Origin: Chelydra serpentina
Taxonomy: Eukaryota > Chordata > Testudines > Chelydridae
Direction of reading: 5' to 3'
Assembly (NCBI GenBank): GCA_037349315.1
Contig: JBAIAC010000048.1
Span: 36,210,501-36,274,500 of the forward strand
Length of the DNA stretch: 64,000 nt
The position numbers and the translations under genes are program-made. The notes below the pieces were generated by a model. That model was given only the letters and a program-made list of their open reading frames with translations. It ran no database searches and was not told where the DNA came from. Below, one piece after another: positions 32,856 to 44,149 of the stretch (position 1 is its first letter; every line of letters begins with the position of its first letter).

Positions 32856-33193
32856 AGCTGAAGCCAGGGGTCTCAAACACGCGGCTCGCGGGCCACATGC
32901 GACCCGCGGAGTTATTTCCTGTGGCCCACCATAGCACTGACTCCACTGGCAGCCAAACCCCAAACATTACTGATTGTTTATATTTTATTAAAACCCCTCT
33001 TTGCATTACAGTTTTTAAAAAGTTAATACATTGACTTTTAATAGAATACTATATTACTCTTCATTTTTTTCATTTTTGACTATACTTTTGTATCATTGTA
33101 TGAAAAGATTTCTGTGATGCGGCCCTTGGGCCAATTTACTAGTTATCATGTGGCCCTCGTGGTGATTTGAGTTTGAGATCTCTGAGCTGAAGC
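32856..33193. mobile_element. hAT-type MITE with 8-9-bp TSD
   Basis: The element 32865-33184 has ends CAGGGGTCTCAAACAC and GTTTGAGATCTCTG. AGCTGAAGC lies directly outside both ends (32856-32864 and 33185-33193). GCGGGCCACATGCGACCCGC near the left end is matched by GCGGCCC... near the right. The interior is AT-rich and non-coding. The end sequence and TSD length fit hAT. Confidence 0.85.
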
Positions 33194-33199
33194 AGTCTC

Positions 33200-34620
33200 A
33201 GAACTGCTAGCAATTCTCTCTCAGAACTCCTGGAGGAGGAGTGAGGTTCCAGAGGACTGAAGAAGGGCAAACATAGTATCTATCCTTAAAAAGGAGAACA
33301 CAGAGGACCTAGGGAACTCTAGATGAGTCAGCATAGCTTTGATACCTAGAAAGATACTGGAACAAATCATTAAACAATCAATTTGTAAGCACCTAGAGGA
33401 TCATAGGGTTATAAAGAATAGCCAGCATGGATTTGTCAAGAACAAATCATGCCAAACCAACCTAATTTCTGCCTTTGACAGGGTTACTGGCCTAAGTGGA
33501 AGGGGGAAGAAGTAGATGTAGTATCTTGATTTTTAGTAAGGCTTTGACCTGGTCCCACATGACATCCACAGAAGCAAACTATGGAAAAATGGTCTAGATT
33601 AAATTACTATAAGGTGGGTGCACAATGGGTTGAAAAACGGTTTTCTGTCAAACTGGGAGGGTGTTTCTAGTGGGGTTTCACAGAGATCAATCCTGGGTCT
33701 GGCAGTATTCAATGTTTCCATTAATGACTTGGATATTGGTGTGGAGAGTATGCTAATAAAATCTGCTGATGATACCAAGCTTGGAGGGGTTGCAAGCGCT
33801 CTGGAGGACAGGCTTAGAATTCAAAATGACCTTGACAAATTGGAGAAGTGACCTGAAATCAACAAGATGAAATTCAACACAGACAAGTGCGAAGTACTAC
33901 ACGTAAGAAAGAAAAATCAAACGCACACTACAAAATGGGGAATAACTGGCTAGGTGGTAGCACTGCAAAAAAGCTGGGGGTTATAGCAATTCGTTCAATT
34001 TGTGATCCAGCAATGTGATGCAGTTGTGAAAAAGGCTAATATTCTCGGGTGTATCAACGTGAGTTTCATTTGTAAGAGAAGAGGTAATTGTCCCACTCAC
34101 CTCAGCCCTGGTGAGGCTTCAGCTGAAATACTGTGTTCAATTCTGGGCACCACACTTCAGGAAAGATGTGGACAAATTAGAGAGTCCAGGGGAGAGCAAC
34201 AGCAATGAGAAAAAAAGTTTAGAAAACCTGACCTTTCAGGAAAAGCTTAAATATTGGGCATGCTGAGAAAAGAAGATTGAGGGGAGACCTGATAAGCCTT
34301 CAAAAATGTTACGGGCGGTTATAAAAAGAATGATGATCAATTGTTCTTCATGTCCACTGCAGGTACAAAAGAAGTTGTACTTAATATGCAGCAAGGGAGA
34401 CTTAGATGAGATATTAGAAAAAAAAAGCGCTTTCTAACTATAAGGAGAGTTAAGGTCTAGTAAGCTTCTAAGGGAGGCTGTGGAATCCACATTAGAGGTT
34501 TTTAAGAACAGGTTGGACAAATACCTGTCCAGGATGGTCTAGGTATGCTTGGTCCTGCCTCAGCGTAGGGGCCTAGACTTGTTGACCTCTTAACCATAGG
34601 GCTGAATAAGACCTTATGGG
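33200..34620 (+). mobile_element. CR1 LINE, reverse transcriptase to 3' end, decayed
   Basis: The recognisable order starts with 'gttccagaggactgaagaag' (VPEDWK region, 33249), the SQHGF region (33420), the KAFD region (33540) and GFLSNWEGVSSGVSQRSILG at 33639-33700. It continues with INDLDIGVES near 33720, SADDTKLGG at 33760-33790, LEDRLRIQNDLDKLEK, 'DKCEVLHV' near 33888 and a C-terminal part with 'FWAPHFRKDVDKLES' near 34140, down to LVRPASA near 34550. The SADD in place of the catalytic F/YADD is a substitution, and stops are common. An old, inactive copy. Confidence 0.85.
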
Positions 34621-35390
34621 AGTCTAAACCTTACCACTAGTGAATTGCACCCAGGGGATCAACAGTGGGGGCAGGAGGCCCAGGCCCCGCCTTGGCTCCT
34701 GATCAGTGTTAGAAATTTCACTCTGCTGCCCTTCCATCATGGCTGAGCTATCTTTGAGTGGCATTGTGACCCTGTGTGCCTCCTTGTTGTTTTTTACACA
34801 CACTTTTGCAGTCCTTACAGACCTGATGGGCACTGGGCACACCCAGGGAAGAGTGGAGCAGGGGGCACCAAGAACCCCATTAGTCACCAGGAAGGTGGGA
34901 AGATTGGATGCAGGCTTTTTGGTCCTTCCTGGGAAAGTAGAAGGAGGATGGATCTAGGGTTCCCAGAACTGCCTGGCCCCTGGAGGGGATGGTTTTCTTG
35001 AGCCTGACCACATCTCTGAATAAGAGCTTGTTGTGGGGCAGGGACCTGTGGGGCTGGATGCAGGGGGGAGAGCTCTGAGCTGGGAGTGCAGTAATGCAGG
35101 GGGAAGGGTGTGGGGCAGCAGGTGGGGACTGTGGGTGGCTCTGGGTGCAGTGTGGGTCTGGGTACAGAGGCAGCATGAAAGAGCTCAGGGCTAGTATGGG
35201 GGAGTGGCGGGGTAGAGTTTGGGGCTGGGTACAGGATGTGGGTCCCCTCCTTAGGAAAATTCTGGTTAGGCACTAAGTGACTTTAGGTGCCTACTGGGTT
35301 AGACAGCAGCCAAGTAGGAGTCTTGGATTACAGTAGTGCCTAAAAACACAACTTAGGTGCCTAAGTACCTTTTGTGGATCCCAGCCTAAG
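34621..35390. repeat. G-rich low-complexity repeat and palindromic fragment
   Basis: 35040-35260 is built of loosely repeated 'ggggcaggg', 'gctgggtgcag' and 'tgtgggtctggg' words. 35262-35390 is a further degenerate 'ggtgcctaa' palindrome. Overlapping open frames on both strands follow from composition. Confidence 0.45.
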
Positions 35391-36802
35391 TAATTGTAGC
35401 AGCAGCCATTTCTTTTAACAAATGCTCCTGAACTATAGCTTTGTGCATAAACTCCATTATCACAGTCCCCATGACTTTGCATGAGCCATATGTTGTGTGT
35501 GTATGTACATATACATTGCATTCTGAAACTATAACCAATGTGGCAAGTTTCATTCTATTTAACCATATGAAATGTGACCTGCTGCAATATTAATAGCATA
35601 CTACTGGAAACCCAAATTAGAGGAGAAAAAGTAGCTTATCAATGAAACATTTTCACCTATTTCTTTCTCATTTTCTGGGACATCTGTGTGATCACAAGCG
35701 AAACCCATTTTTCCACTCATGTCCCTGCTGAGTTTGAGATGTAGCACGTCTGGAGAATAAAATAACAAGTCAAACTTCCTCAAGCTGCCCTGCAGTGTGT
35801 TGGAGGGTATTTTTCAAATAAAGATATTTGTCAGCGTAGAAGAATTTTGTTTTTACAACCACTCCAGATCTGACAAGATTTGTGCTTGGAGGATGGACGA
35901 GAAACCCATTTCAAACAAGTATTTATTTTGTAATCCTTTCAAATACATGATTTATGGGATTGCCTCACCCATTGCAGCAGTGCTCCAAAGGCTCAGTCCT
36001 GCTCCATTCATGGAACTGGGAGTTAGGTTATTTACTTCAATGCCAGCCATATCAGGCCCCAAATGTGCAGATGTACTAATAGTACATTTCAGAAGTTCTC
36101 AATCTTTTCTTTCCCAGTTCCTCAGAACTCCTCTCAGTTAGCCCTAGGGGAAGGGGGACCCCATGACACCTGTTCACAGTGCCCTGGGGCTGAAAATCCA
36201 GTGTCTGTATCTCTTAAAGCTTGACCTTCCTGTGTGTCTCCCTCCAGCTCTGTGAATATGCAGGCAGTTCTTTCTGGGCAGTATGAATTAGGCAGAGTCT
36301 CTTCCCTTGTCATTGTTATACCTCGATAGAAAAGTTCCTGTTCTTACCTAGACCTCCATCTGCAATGTGTGTTTCCCTACTACTGCAGCAGTGACACTCT
36401 GGGGGTGACACTCTGGCATGGCTTTCCAGAAGGCGTTGTAGGCACCCTTTCCTAGAGGAGCCTCTGAGTGCTGCAATCCATCCTTGAAGACTACAACTCC
36501 CATGATGCCTTGGGGAAGAGAGAGACATCCTCTTCCAGGGAATGGAGCCCAGCATACGGTGGGCTCCATGTTGGCGAGGAGCTGAGATTGCTGCTGTGGA
36601 GCTCTGTCCAAACCAGGAGCTGCTGCTGAGAGCCTGCTGGGGCCTTGATCAAGCAGGGGGCCTCTGAGGCTGCTGGTGGCTTCACTGGAGCCAGGGCAGA
36701 GACTGTAGCTGTGCCTAGAGCTGACTGAGGTGGGCCTGCAGTGAAGGCAGTGTGAGTAACCACCCTTGTTTGCAAAAGTGCTTGCAAGGGTCACACTGCA
36801 AT
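35391..36802. other. Unannotated sequence
   Basis: No recognisable feature. An open frame of 148 codons on the minus strand (36348-36794) has no domain and biased composition. Confidence 0.35.
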
Positions 36803-36923
36803 AGGTGACCAGATGTCCCGATTTTATAGGGACAGTCCCGATTTTGGGGTCTTTTTCTTATATTGGCTCCTATTACCCCTCACCCCCGTCCCAATTTTTC
36901 ACACTTGCTGTCTGGGCAACCTA
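36803..36923. repeat. Short MITE with AGGTGACCAGA termini
   Basis: Left end AGGTGACCAGATGTCCCG and right end TGTCTGGGCAACCT are inverted relatives. ATTTTATAGGGACAGTCCCG and 'cgtcccaatttttcaca' form internal arms. About 120 bp. The flanks show TA on both sides, so TA may be the duplication. Confidence 0.65.
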
Positions 36924-36940
36924 GACTGCAAAGAGAATTC

Positions 36941-37145
36941 AAGGGGTTCAGGGCCAGCTCTAGGCACAAGCCTAGGAAGCACATGCTTGGGGTGGCACAT
37001 TAAAAGGGGTGGCATTTAGGCCGATTTTAGGGCAGCACATTCTGCGTGGCCTTTTTTTTTTGCTTTGGTGGCGGCACTCCGGCTGCCTTTTTTTTTTTTT
37101 TTTGCCTGGGGAGGTAAAAAAGCAGGAGCCGGCCCTGAAGGGGTT
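36941..37145. mobile_element. hAT MITE with 8-bp TSD
   Basis: The element 36949-37137 has ends CAGGGCCAGCTCTA and GGAGCCGGCCCTG, and exact duplications AAGGGGTT at 36941-36948 and 37138-37145. It belongs to the same CAGGGCCGGCTC family as the insertions at 9.7 and 48.9 kb. Two T runs inside are part of the element. Confidence 0.9.
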
Positions 37146-37363
37146 GTCTGAGTATGAGAAGGGGCGGAGTGGTCTTGTCATCTAACCAGAGCCCAGGGTT
37201 GCTGGCATCTGATTAAAACAACTCCAACCTTCAGAGAGGGTGTGCAGCTCGTAAAGGTCCCAAATTAGAATTGTTCTGCCCCTTGTTGTCTTGGCTGGAC
37301 AGGTTCAGTGGACCAACAGAGTGCTGGCCCCAGCTTCAAGATCTTAACGTGCACCCACTCAAG

Positions 37364-37546
37364 TGGGGGGAGGAATAGCTCAGTGGTTTGAGCATTGGCC
37401 TGCTAAACCTAGGGTTGTAAGTTCAATCCTTGAGGGGGCCATTTAGGAATCTGGGGCAAAAATTGGGGATTGGCCTGGATTTGAGCAGGGGGTTGGACTA
37501 GATGATCTCCTAAGGTCCCTTCCAACCCTGATATTTTATGATTCTA
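37364..37546 (+). repeat. tRNA-derived SINE (Cry type) with CR1 tail
   Basis: The A-box TAGCTCAGTGG at 37377-37387 and B-box-like AAGTTCAATCC at 37418-37428 identify the tRNA head, which begins GGGGGGAGGAATAGCTC. A body (GCCATTTAGGAATCTGGGGC) follows, then a CR1-type tail GGGGGTTGGACTAGATGATC ending in 'tatgattcta'. The shared CR1 tail explains mobilisation by CR1 machinery. AAGTG may flank both ends. Confidence 0.9.
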
Positions 37547-37556
37547 AGTGTTTAGA

Positions 37557-37950
37557 ATAGGGGCCACATTCAGCTCTTCAGAAGTTAATATGCGGCTCCT
37601 TGTATAGGCTCCAACTCCAGGGCTGGAGCTACAGGTGCCAACTTTCCAATGTGGTGGGGGGGAAGGTGCTCACTGTTCAACCGCAGGCCCTGCTTCCACG
37701 CCACCCCTTCCCGCCCCCTCACCTGAGCCTGCTGTGCCCTCCCCACTCCCCCCAGAGCCTCCTGCATGCCACAAAACAGCTGATCGGGGGTGCAGGGAGG
37801 GGTGCTGATCAGTGGGGCTGCCGGTGGGTGGGAGGCGCTGGCAGCGGGTGTGGGGAGCTGATGGGGGGCTGCTGACGTATTACTGTGGCTCTTTGGCCAA
37901 TGTACATTGGTAAATTCTGGCTCCGGCTCAGGTTGGCCACCCCCGGTCTA
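37557..37950. repeat. GC-rich interspersed repeat with inverted ends
   Basis: GGGGCCACATTCAGCTC at the left and CAGGTTGGCCACCCCC at the right are imperfect inverted ends, with TTTAGA and TCTAGA just outside. The interior is G/C-rich and non-coding. Probably an old DNA-transposon derivative. Confidence 0.5.
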
Positions 37951-40877
37951 GAACTCTGAAATGCAGAGGAGCGCGCACTTGGGAGTGGGGTAAATGGTGG
38001 CAGTGTAAATGCAAGTTAGATAAGTTTCATTTACTACTGTTAACTGTATTTGTTAATTGATTTATCAAACTGCCCCCTGCTGATTGAAATGAGCAGTGAC
38101 ATTTAATCTCAGGTTTATACCGTGTTTCCTTACTTTAAGTAAAGGTGTGTTAAGTGTATATTGGAATTATATTGTTTTTACAATTGGTATTTTTGAGTTA
38201 GACCCGTTGCACAGATTAGTTTAGGTTTACTCCCGGAGGCTCCCAAGGCACCCTGGTGAGTGTATACAGGACCCAGCTAGGAGGAGGCACCGCCAATTTA
38301 CATTTCTTTTACAAATGAAAGGACTGCAGAAGAGGGATAGATAGAGGATTCCCACCTATCCAACATCACCACTGGGATACTCAGGCTCTTCTTTACTGTC
38401 AACACAACATCAGGCACTGAGGCACACAAGTTAGTGTTGCCTGCTCTCAAGTTACCCAGGGAGGGAAAGAGGAGGCAGAGTTAAAGAGTTAAATGCCAGC
38501 AGTTCTTGAAGTAAAAATAAATTGTATTGTACTGTTCTCTCTGTATAAGAACATAGAGATGCAAAGATTAAAATAATGAAATAGTACAAAGAAGGCAGTG
38601 AAACAAGACAGACAGGTGGGGCAAATTGTAATCCAGTTTACATTAGAATAAAGTGCACATTTCTTTGAAACAGGTGTAGCAGAGTAGATGTGGCCCACAG
38701 AAACTTGTCCAAAGGTCTGATTACAGGAGTCCTCTGCTTCCTATTTCAAGAAGTGAAGCCAATCAGAATCTTAAATGCCAGCCCAGAAAAGTAGTGACTG
38801 AATAGTAAATATCACAGATTGTGCAACTCTCTATAAGTGCTTACCAATATGAGAGAAACACAGATTCAACATATAAAATTTGTAATATGCCTACATGACT
38901 TAGGAACCTAGGTCCCACTGAAAGTCAACAGTATTCACGTTCCTACGTCAACTAGGTGTTTTGAAAATTTTAGCTAAAGACTTTAGGAACCACTCCTGAG
39001 AGTAAGCGCACTCCAGATATCGGGATTTTGTGGAGCCCTTACTGAGCAGTTACTCTCACATGATCTAGTGCTGTATTAAATCCAAAATAGTGATGTAAAT
39101 TGTGTAAAACCATTTCTGTTCACAAAGCGTAACATGACCAGAACTGAGGACTTAAGTCCTCTCTCTTTGTCCAGAGAGCAGGAGCAGCGTGAGCGACAGC
39201 ACCGCAAGACTCCCCTAGTGCCATGCCTCAGACTTGAACTGGTGGAATTTCTTGCTGCAAGAAGATAGTTCTATCTCCATAGCCATGTGATAGACACCTA
39301 TCCGCTAGGAACTGGACTGGGACTTTGGATGCTGGCCCAGGATCCTTGCCCTGTCCATTTGCCAGTCTGTAGCCTGAGCTTTGGTGGGATGTTCTGGAAG
39401 CAACACTTGTGAACAGATGGGTTTAGTTTGATCAGGAGGCATGGGCCTGTCAGCATGAATTAGGGGACTGATTCTCTCCCCCTTGTTCTGATCCCCATGC
39501 AGGGTCTGAGTAACACTGTTTGTGCTGCTCAGTGCTACTCAGTGGCACCTTCAATTAACCAGTGGGAGGGAAGAAACTATTAGGATCTGCAATGGAGAGA
39601 CACGGACCAAGCACAGGCAGTGGACAAAGGACTAGCAAAGTACTTAAATATAACTGTCTATGCAGACATTTATAAACACACTTGTCACCCTGGCATAGAG
39701 CACCGCTTCACTGATACATTACATACAAGAGGGGGAAATAATCCCAGAATAGGTTGATAGGGATGTGTGAAGGCTGAGGTGAAAGTAGACAGGGGAAGGA
39801 GGAACACAAGGTTGGAAAGGGGATGCAAGCAAACAAGGGTCAAAAGGGACATACAAGGAAATACAGAAGGACAAGCCACAGACTAGGGGACAGAAAAAGG
39901 CACAAAAGAGACAACAGGAGGGAGGAGACCCACGGGCAGACAAAGTGGGCAAAAACTTGTTGTTCTCCTTCCAGATATTTCAAAATGGTATTTTTAAAAA
40001 AAAAAAAAACAACCCCAAAAACCTTCTGTTGGAGAAAATAGTTTCTTACCTGTAAGATTTACCTGAAAGTGCAGAGGTGGGAGGTAGTGAAGGAGAGAGA
40101 CAGTGAACGATGCTTATTGGATATCCTAGCATGTTATTGAAAGAACAGCCTCTTGTGTGGCTTGCCATAATTAATCAAAACCTGCCAGGCATGGGTACAC
40201 CGCAGATCTAAAACTGCACTTCATTGTAAACATTTTAATTACTATTTCCAACATTTGGCTTTCATTAAAGCCAGAAGAGACTTTTGTAACTGTTTTCATA
40301 GAATAAATACTGGAAACCCCATCCTCTCCATGAAGAGTTCAGTTTTGCTGACATGTTGTTTTGATTTTATTTTTAAAGTTTAAGGCATAGCTTTTATTAT
40401 TACCAGCAGACAGCAGTTCTAAAAGTCTGAATAGGAAAGAATGATCGCAATGCTATGTTCATGTAATTAGTGTGCAGTTTTCTTCCTCAGTACAGTGCCA
40501 CTGGTTTATCGCGAAATGTAATGCATGTTGCATCGCAGAGGAAGTTGCATTCCACAAGATGCCATACATATTACTTGAAAAGATGTCTGCTCGTGCCAAA
40601 ATTTACAGTACAATGTATAAAGAAGTGTGTTTTCAAGATGTTGTGCAATATGAGAATTGCAATCTGTCTGGCTCTGGAGACCAGCCATGTTTGTTAGGCC
40701 TAGGGGTGATCTGCATATGAGTATTCCATTGCTTGTACTGAATTATTACACAAGATGTGTATGTATTTGCCCTGCCTTTCCCACAGAGACAGTGAGTGAG
40801 GAGGACGAAGAATGGACTGAGTCTTGGCTACACCCTCCGAGTGCACCAGCCAATGGGGCTGTACCAGTATGCCTGAG
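37951..40877. other. Unannotated sequence
   Basis: An A run lies at 39996-40010. A 'cctaggtcccactga' palindrome relic lies near 38900. No gene is supported; the overlapping frames at 40470-40881 have no domain. Confidence 0.35.
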
Positions 40878-41110
40878 CTAGGTCTATACTAGAAACTTTT
40901 CCTAATGTAATGGGGGGAGTTGTCTTTTTACGACACTTCTATACCAGCAAAAGCCCTTGCATAGGCAGAGTTATACTGGCATAAAAGTCCTTTTGCTGTT
41001 GTAGCTTATTTCTCTTGTGGGAATGGATTTAAGCTATACCAACAAAAGCACTCTTTTGCCAGTATAAGTTGTCTACAATAGGAAGGTTTGCTCGTATAGC
41101 TAGAGAAGAT
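40878..41110. repeat. Old MITE-like palindrome
   Basis: CTAGGTCTATACTAGAAACT at the left, with TTATACTGGCATAAAAG, ACCAACAAAAGCACTC and GTCTACAATAGGAAGG further right, forms degenerate inverted arms (GGTCTA...TAGAcc style). It is heavily diverged. Confidence 0.4.
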
Positions 41111-42384
41111 TTGTTGATTAGGCCTAAAGTACTACCCCCCTGTAGAAAGGAGAGAATGGTGGCTCTCTGAGCTGTAATTCCTTCTCTGCTTTGCTCCTGA
41201 ACTAGTGCAGCAATGCTCCACCCATTTCTATGGGCTTCATCCTTGGGACACAATCTAGCCTTAAATTTGGAAAGCATTTTGAGATCCTCACATGAAAGTC
41301 ATTATAGAAGTACAAAGTGTTTAGTATTGTTTCTCAGCTCAATATTTTTGGTTATTCTAACTAAAAATGTGAACAAAAATGAGAACACAAATCTTGTATG
41401 CCACACTATCTGCTCTCCAATTCGTATACACTTAGCTATTTTTGTTGCTTTCCTAATATGTAGAAATACCAAACATCCTTTCGATAAAAGAGCAGAACTG
41501 GCCCAGCAGTTTCCATTGAAAATCCAGTTAGGAAGTTTCAAATGACAAATTGTGAGTAAGCAGCAAATATTGCATATTTGCTGTGCAATTTCTTAAACTG
41601 GCCATTTTAAGATACCTTAATGATGGTTAGCTACAGATCAGTCTCAATGGCTCTCGATCTGCCAGGAGGCTACATCCCTTTGGGATTTGCCATAATGATA
41701 GTTAGGATTGGGGGCGGGGGAGGAGAGGGGATTAGTAGGTTTGGGGACAAAGTGGTGGAGTCAAGCTGAAAAGCTGGCAAGTGGCTAAGGTGCAAAGTAA
41801 CTTGAATAGATTGCATGTTAAATATGGCCTGGATGACTGCTATGAATGAAGAAATTCCTCCTGGCTTTAAGTAGTCTAATAGTTTTGTTAAATAATGTAA
41901 CTGGTCCATACATTTTTTTTTAATTGCAATTCATAGGAGTAACAAACTTGAGGGGAATTTGTATCTTTATTACTCACTAATCTTTAGTCAGGCCAAGGAG
42001 TTTTCTTAAGCTTTTTTCACTTCTGCTATTAGTGTTCTGGTTTTTAAAACTGTTTCCTATTTGAGGGAAGTGCACTGTACAGAAGACACAAATTTAAAAG
42101 CAGCATGCTGAAGAGCCATCCTGCTCAGAAGTTATTCTAGACCTAATAACTGGAAATGAGCTTGGTGCAATAAATAAGGGACCTGATTCTGATTTCACAC
42201 CAGTGCAAACCAGGAGCAACTCCACAAAAGTCAAAGGAGGTACACCAGTGTAAGACTGGTATATGTAAAACCAAAATTAGACTAAAGGGTACAACTGAAT
42301 GGTAACTAACCAGATGATTTGAAATAGGTTTTAAAAAGTTGAGGGCCTATAGAAATGACAGTAAGTATAAAAAAAGTGAGTGGC
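41111..42384. other. Mostly unannotated
   Basis: A degenerate GTGTAA palindrome lies at 42182-42265. No other feature. Confidence 0.35.
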
Positions 42385-42491
42385 AAATGGAATTCAGGTT
42401 TCAGTGTAGTAGCCGTGTTAGTCTGTGTCAGCAAAACGAAAATAAGAAAGAAAAACTTGTAGCACCTTAGAGACTAACAAATGGAATTCAG
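42385..42491 (-). mobile_element. 81-bp Penelope-like terminus with 13-bp TSD
   Basis: 42398-42478 (GTTTCAGTGTAGTAGCCGTG ... CTTAGAGACTAAC) is the reverse complement of the extreme PLE terminus of the 3.8-kb type. It is flanked by AAATGGAATTCAG at 42385-42397 and 42479-42491. It shows that reverse transcription began at a fixed 3' end and stopped after 81 bases. Confidence 0.9.
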
Positions 42492-42829
42492 TAATGCATG
42501 GGAACTCTATAGCTGGGAACTGTTTCAGTACGGTTGCGGACACTACAATCCAATGTATCCAGAAAAATGAAAACAATTAAGAGCCCAGCCGGAATCCCAA
42601 TGTTTAATCAGAGAGACTAAAGAGAAATAGAAGGTGCAGAGGACAACTTATAACAACTGAAGCTTGGAAGAAGGAAAACGGAAGTGGTTTTTTTTAACTT
42701 GCGGAAGAATGAAAAATTAGAGCAAATTATATGGCTCAGTTCAGTTAAAGGAGCTTTCTCCAAAAGATATACATGCACCAGATAAAAGGGAAAAGAAAAC
42801 ATAGTGAGCTTTATAGTAGGGTAAAGATT

Positions 42830-43600
42830 TAAATTTCGCCACAGTAGCCAAAAGGCCGAGAAGTTAAATAATTACTCTGCCTCACTCTTTAGAGAGGAAG
42901 AGAATGGAGATATGTCCAAATTGGGGGTAATTTTGGGGGGGAACAATAAAGGAGAAACTCTGTGTAAAGAACAGAGTAAAAGGTTATAGGCACTTAAAGT
43001 GGACAAACCACTCAACCCAGGTAACATACATCCTCAAATTTTAAAGGAAGTGATCAAGGAAGACTTAAGTATTGACCTTAGTAGTATTTGCATACATGCT
43101 TATGGCAATAAAGTTACTGAAATTGAACTCAAAGAAATAGGTGAACCTTTAGAATGACATTTGTAAAAGTTCACAATTGGGATTGGAAAAGTTAACAAAT
43201 TCCTGGGACTGGAATATGGCAAATACCATCATTTCAAAAAGTTGGAGAGAGAAACCAGAAAACTATAGATCAGTGAATTTAACAGGTTTGTAAGAGAATC
43301 TTAAAAACAACTGTAAAGGTTATGGTAGGAGAGTAAATTAAATTTTACAGCTTGATTATGGATAGTCTTCATTATTTCAGGAGAAGTGACGCTTAACGAA
43401 CCTACTGGAGTTCTCTGAACACACAATTGCCATGACTGATAAGGGAAATTCAGTGAATGCAATTAACATATGTTTTCAAGAAGCATTTGATAAGGTCCCA
43501 AAACCAGGATCAATGGTTAGGGGAAGAAATAATGAAGTAAAGGGTAAAATAAGATGTTGGATAGAAACCTGGAATAAGAGCAAGAGACAAGACTGAAGAG
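42830..43600 (+). mobile_element. CR1 LINE, N-terminal reverse transcriptase region, decayed
   Basis: 'gttaaataattactctgcct' opens the region. Translation then passes DKPLNPGNIHPQILKE near 43005-43045 (CR1 'KSPGPDGIHPRiLKEl'), followed by the 'W..G..P..W..A' region with TIISKSWRERPENYRSVNLT-like text near 43230-43280 and a QEAFDKVP segment at 43480-43500 (KAFDtV). Many stops and frameshifts. Confidence 0.75.
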
Positions 43601-43847
43601 ATGCCCATGAGTGTGCAGTGGCAAGGCAAGACTGAGCCTAGATCAAGCCTGCAGCAGTGACCAGGAGTTGGTTAAACCTGGTCACGGCATAATTCTGACC
43701 AAGAATGAATGTGCATACTTAGAACTACACCCGTGTGGTGTTCAGGAAACAGTGTTCTAATGCCAGGTCACAGATGTCATGCTGTCCAAATTGGTACACT
43801 CCACTTCATCAGCAATAGGGTGAACAGGGTGAAGAAGCAATGGATAC

Positions 43848-44149
43848 TAAGGGCTGGTCTACACTAACCCCATAATTCGAACTAAGATACGCAACTTCAG
43901 CTACGTGAATAACGTAGCTGAAGTTGAACTATCTTAGTTCGAATGAAAAAGCACTTACCCGGGGTCCACACGCGGCGCGCAGGCTCCCCCGTCGACTCCG
44001 CCTACTCCGTTCGTCGAGCTGGATTACCAGCGTCGACGGCGGAGCACTTCCTGGTTCGATTTATCGCGTCTAGACAAGACGTGATAAATCGAACCCAGAA
44101 CATCGATCCCACGCCTCCGACCGGACGCGTAAGTATAGACGTACCCTAA
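43848..44149. mobile_element. Harbinger-type MITE with TAA TSD
   Basis: The element 43851-44146 begins GGGCTGGTCTACACT and ends AGTATAGACGTACCC (reverse complement GGGTACGTCTATACT). TAA lies on both sides. Two internal hairpins are near perfect: ATTCGAACTAAGAT with ATCTTAGTTCGAAT (43872-43944), and CGATTTATCGCGTCTAGAC with GTCTAGA..-GTGATAAATCG (44058-44094). It has no transposase. Its right end matches the terminus of the Harbinger element at 60.127 kb. Confidence 0.9.
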
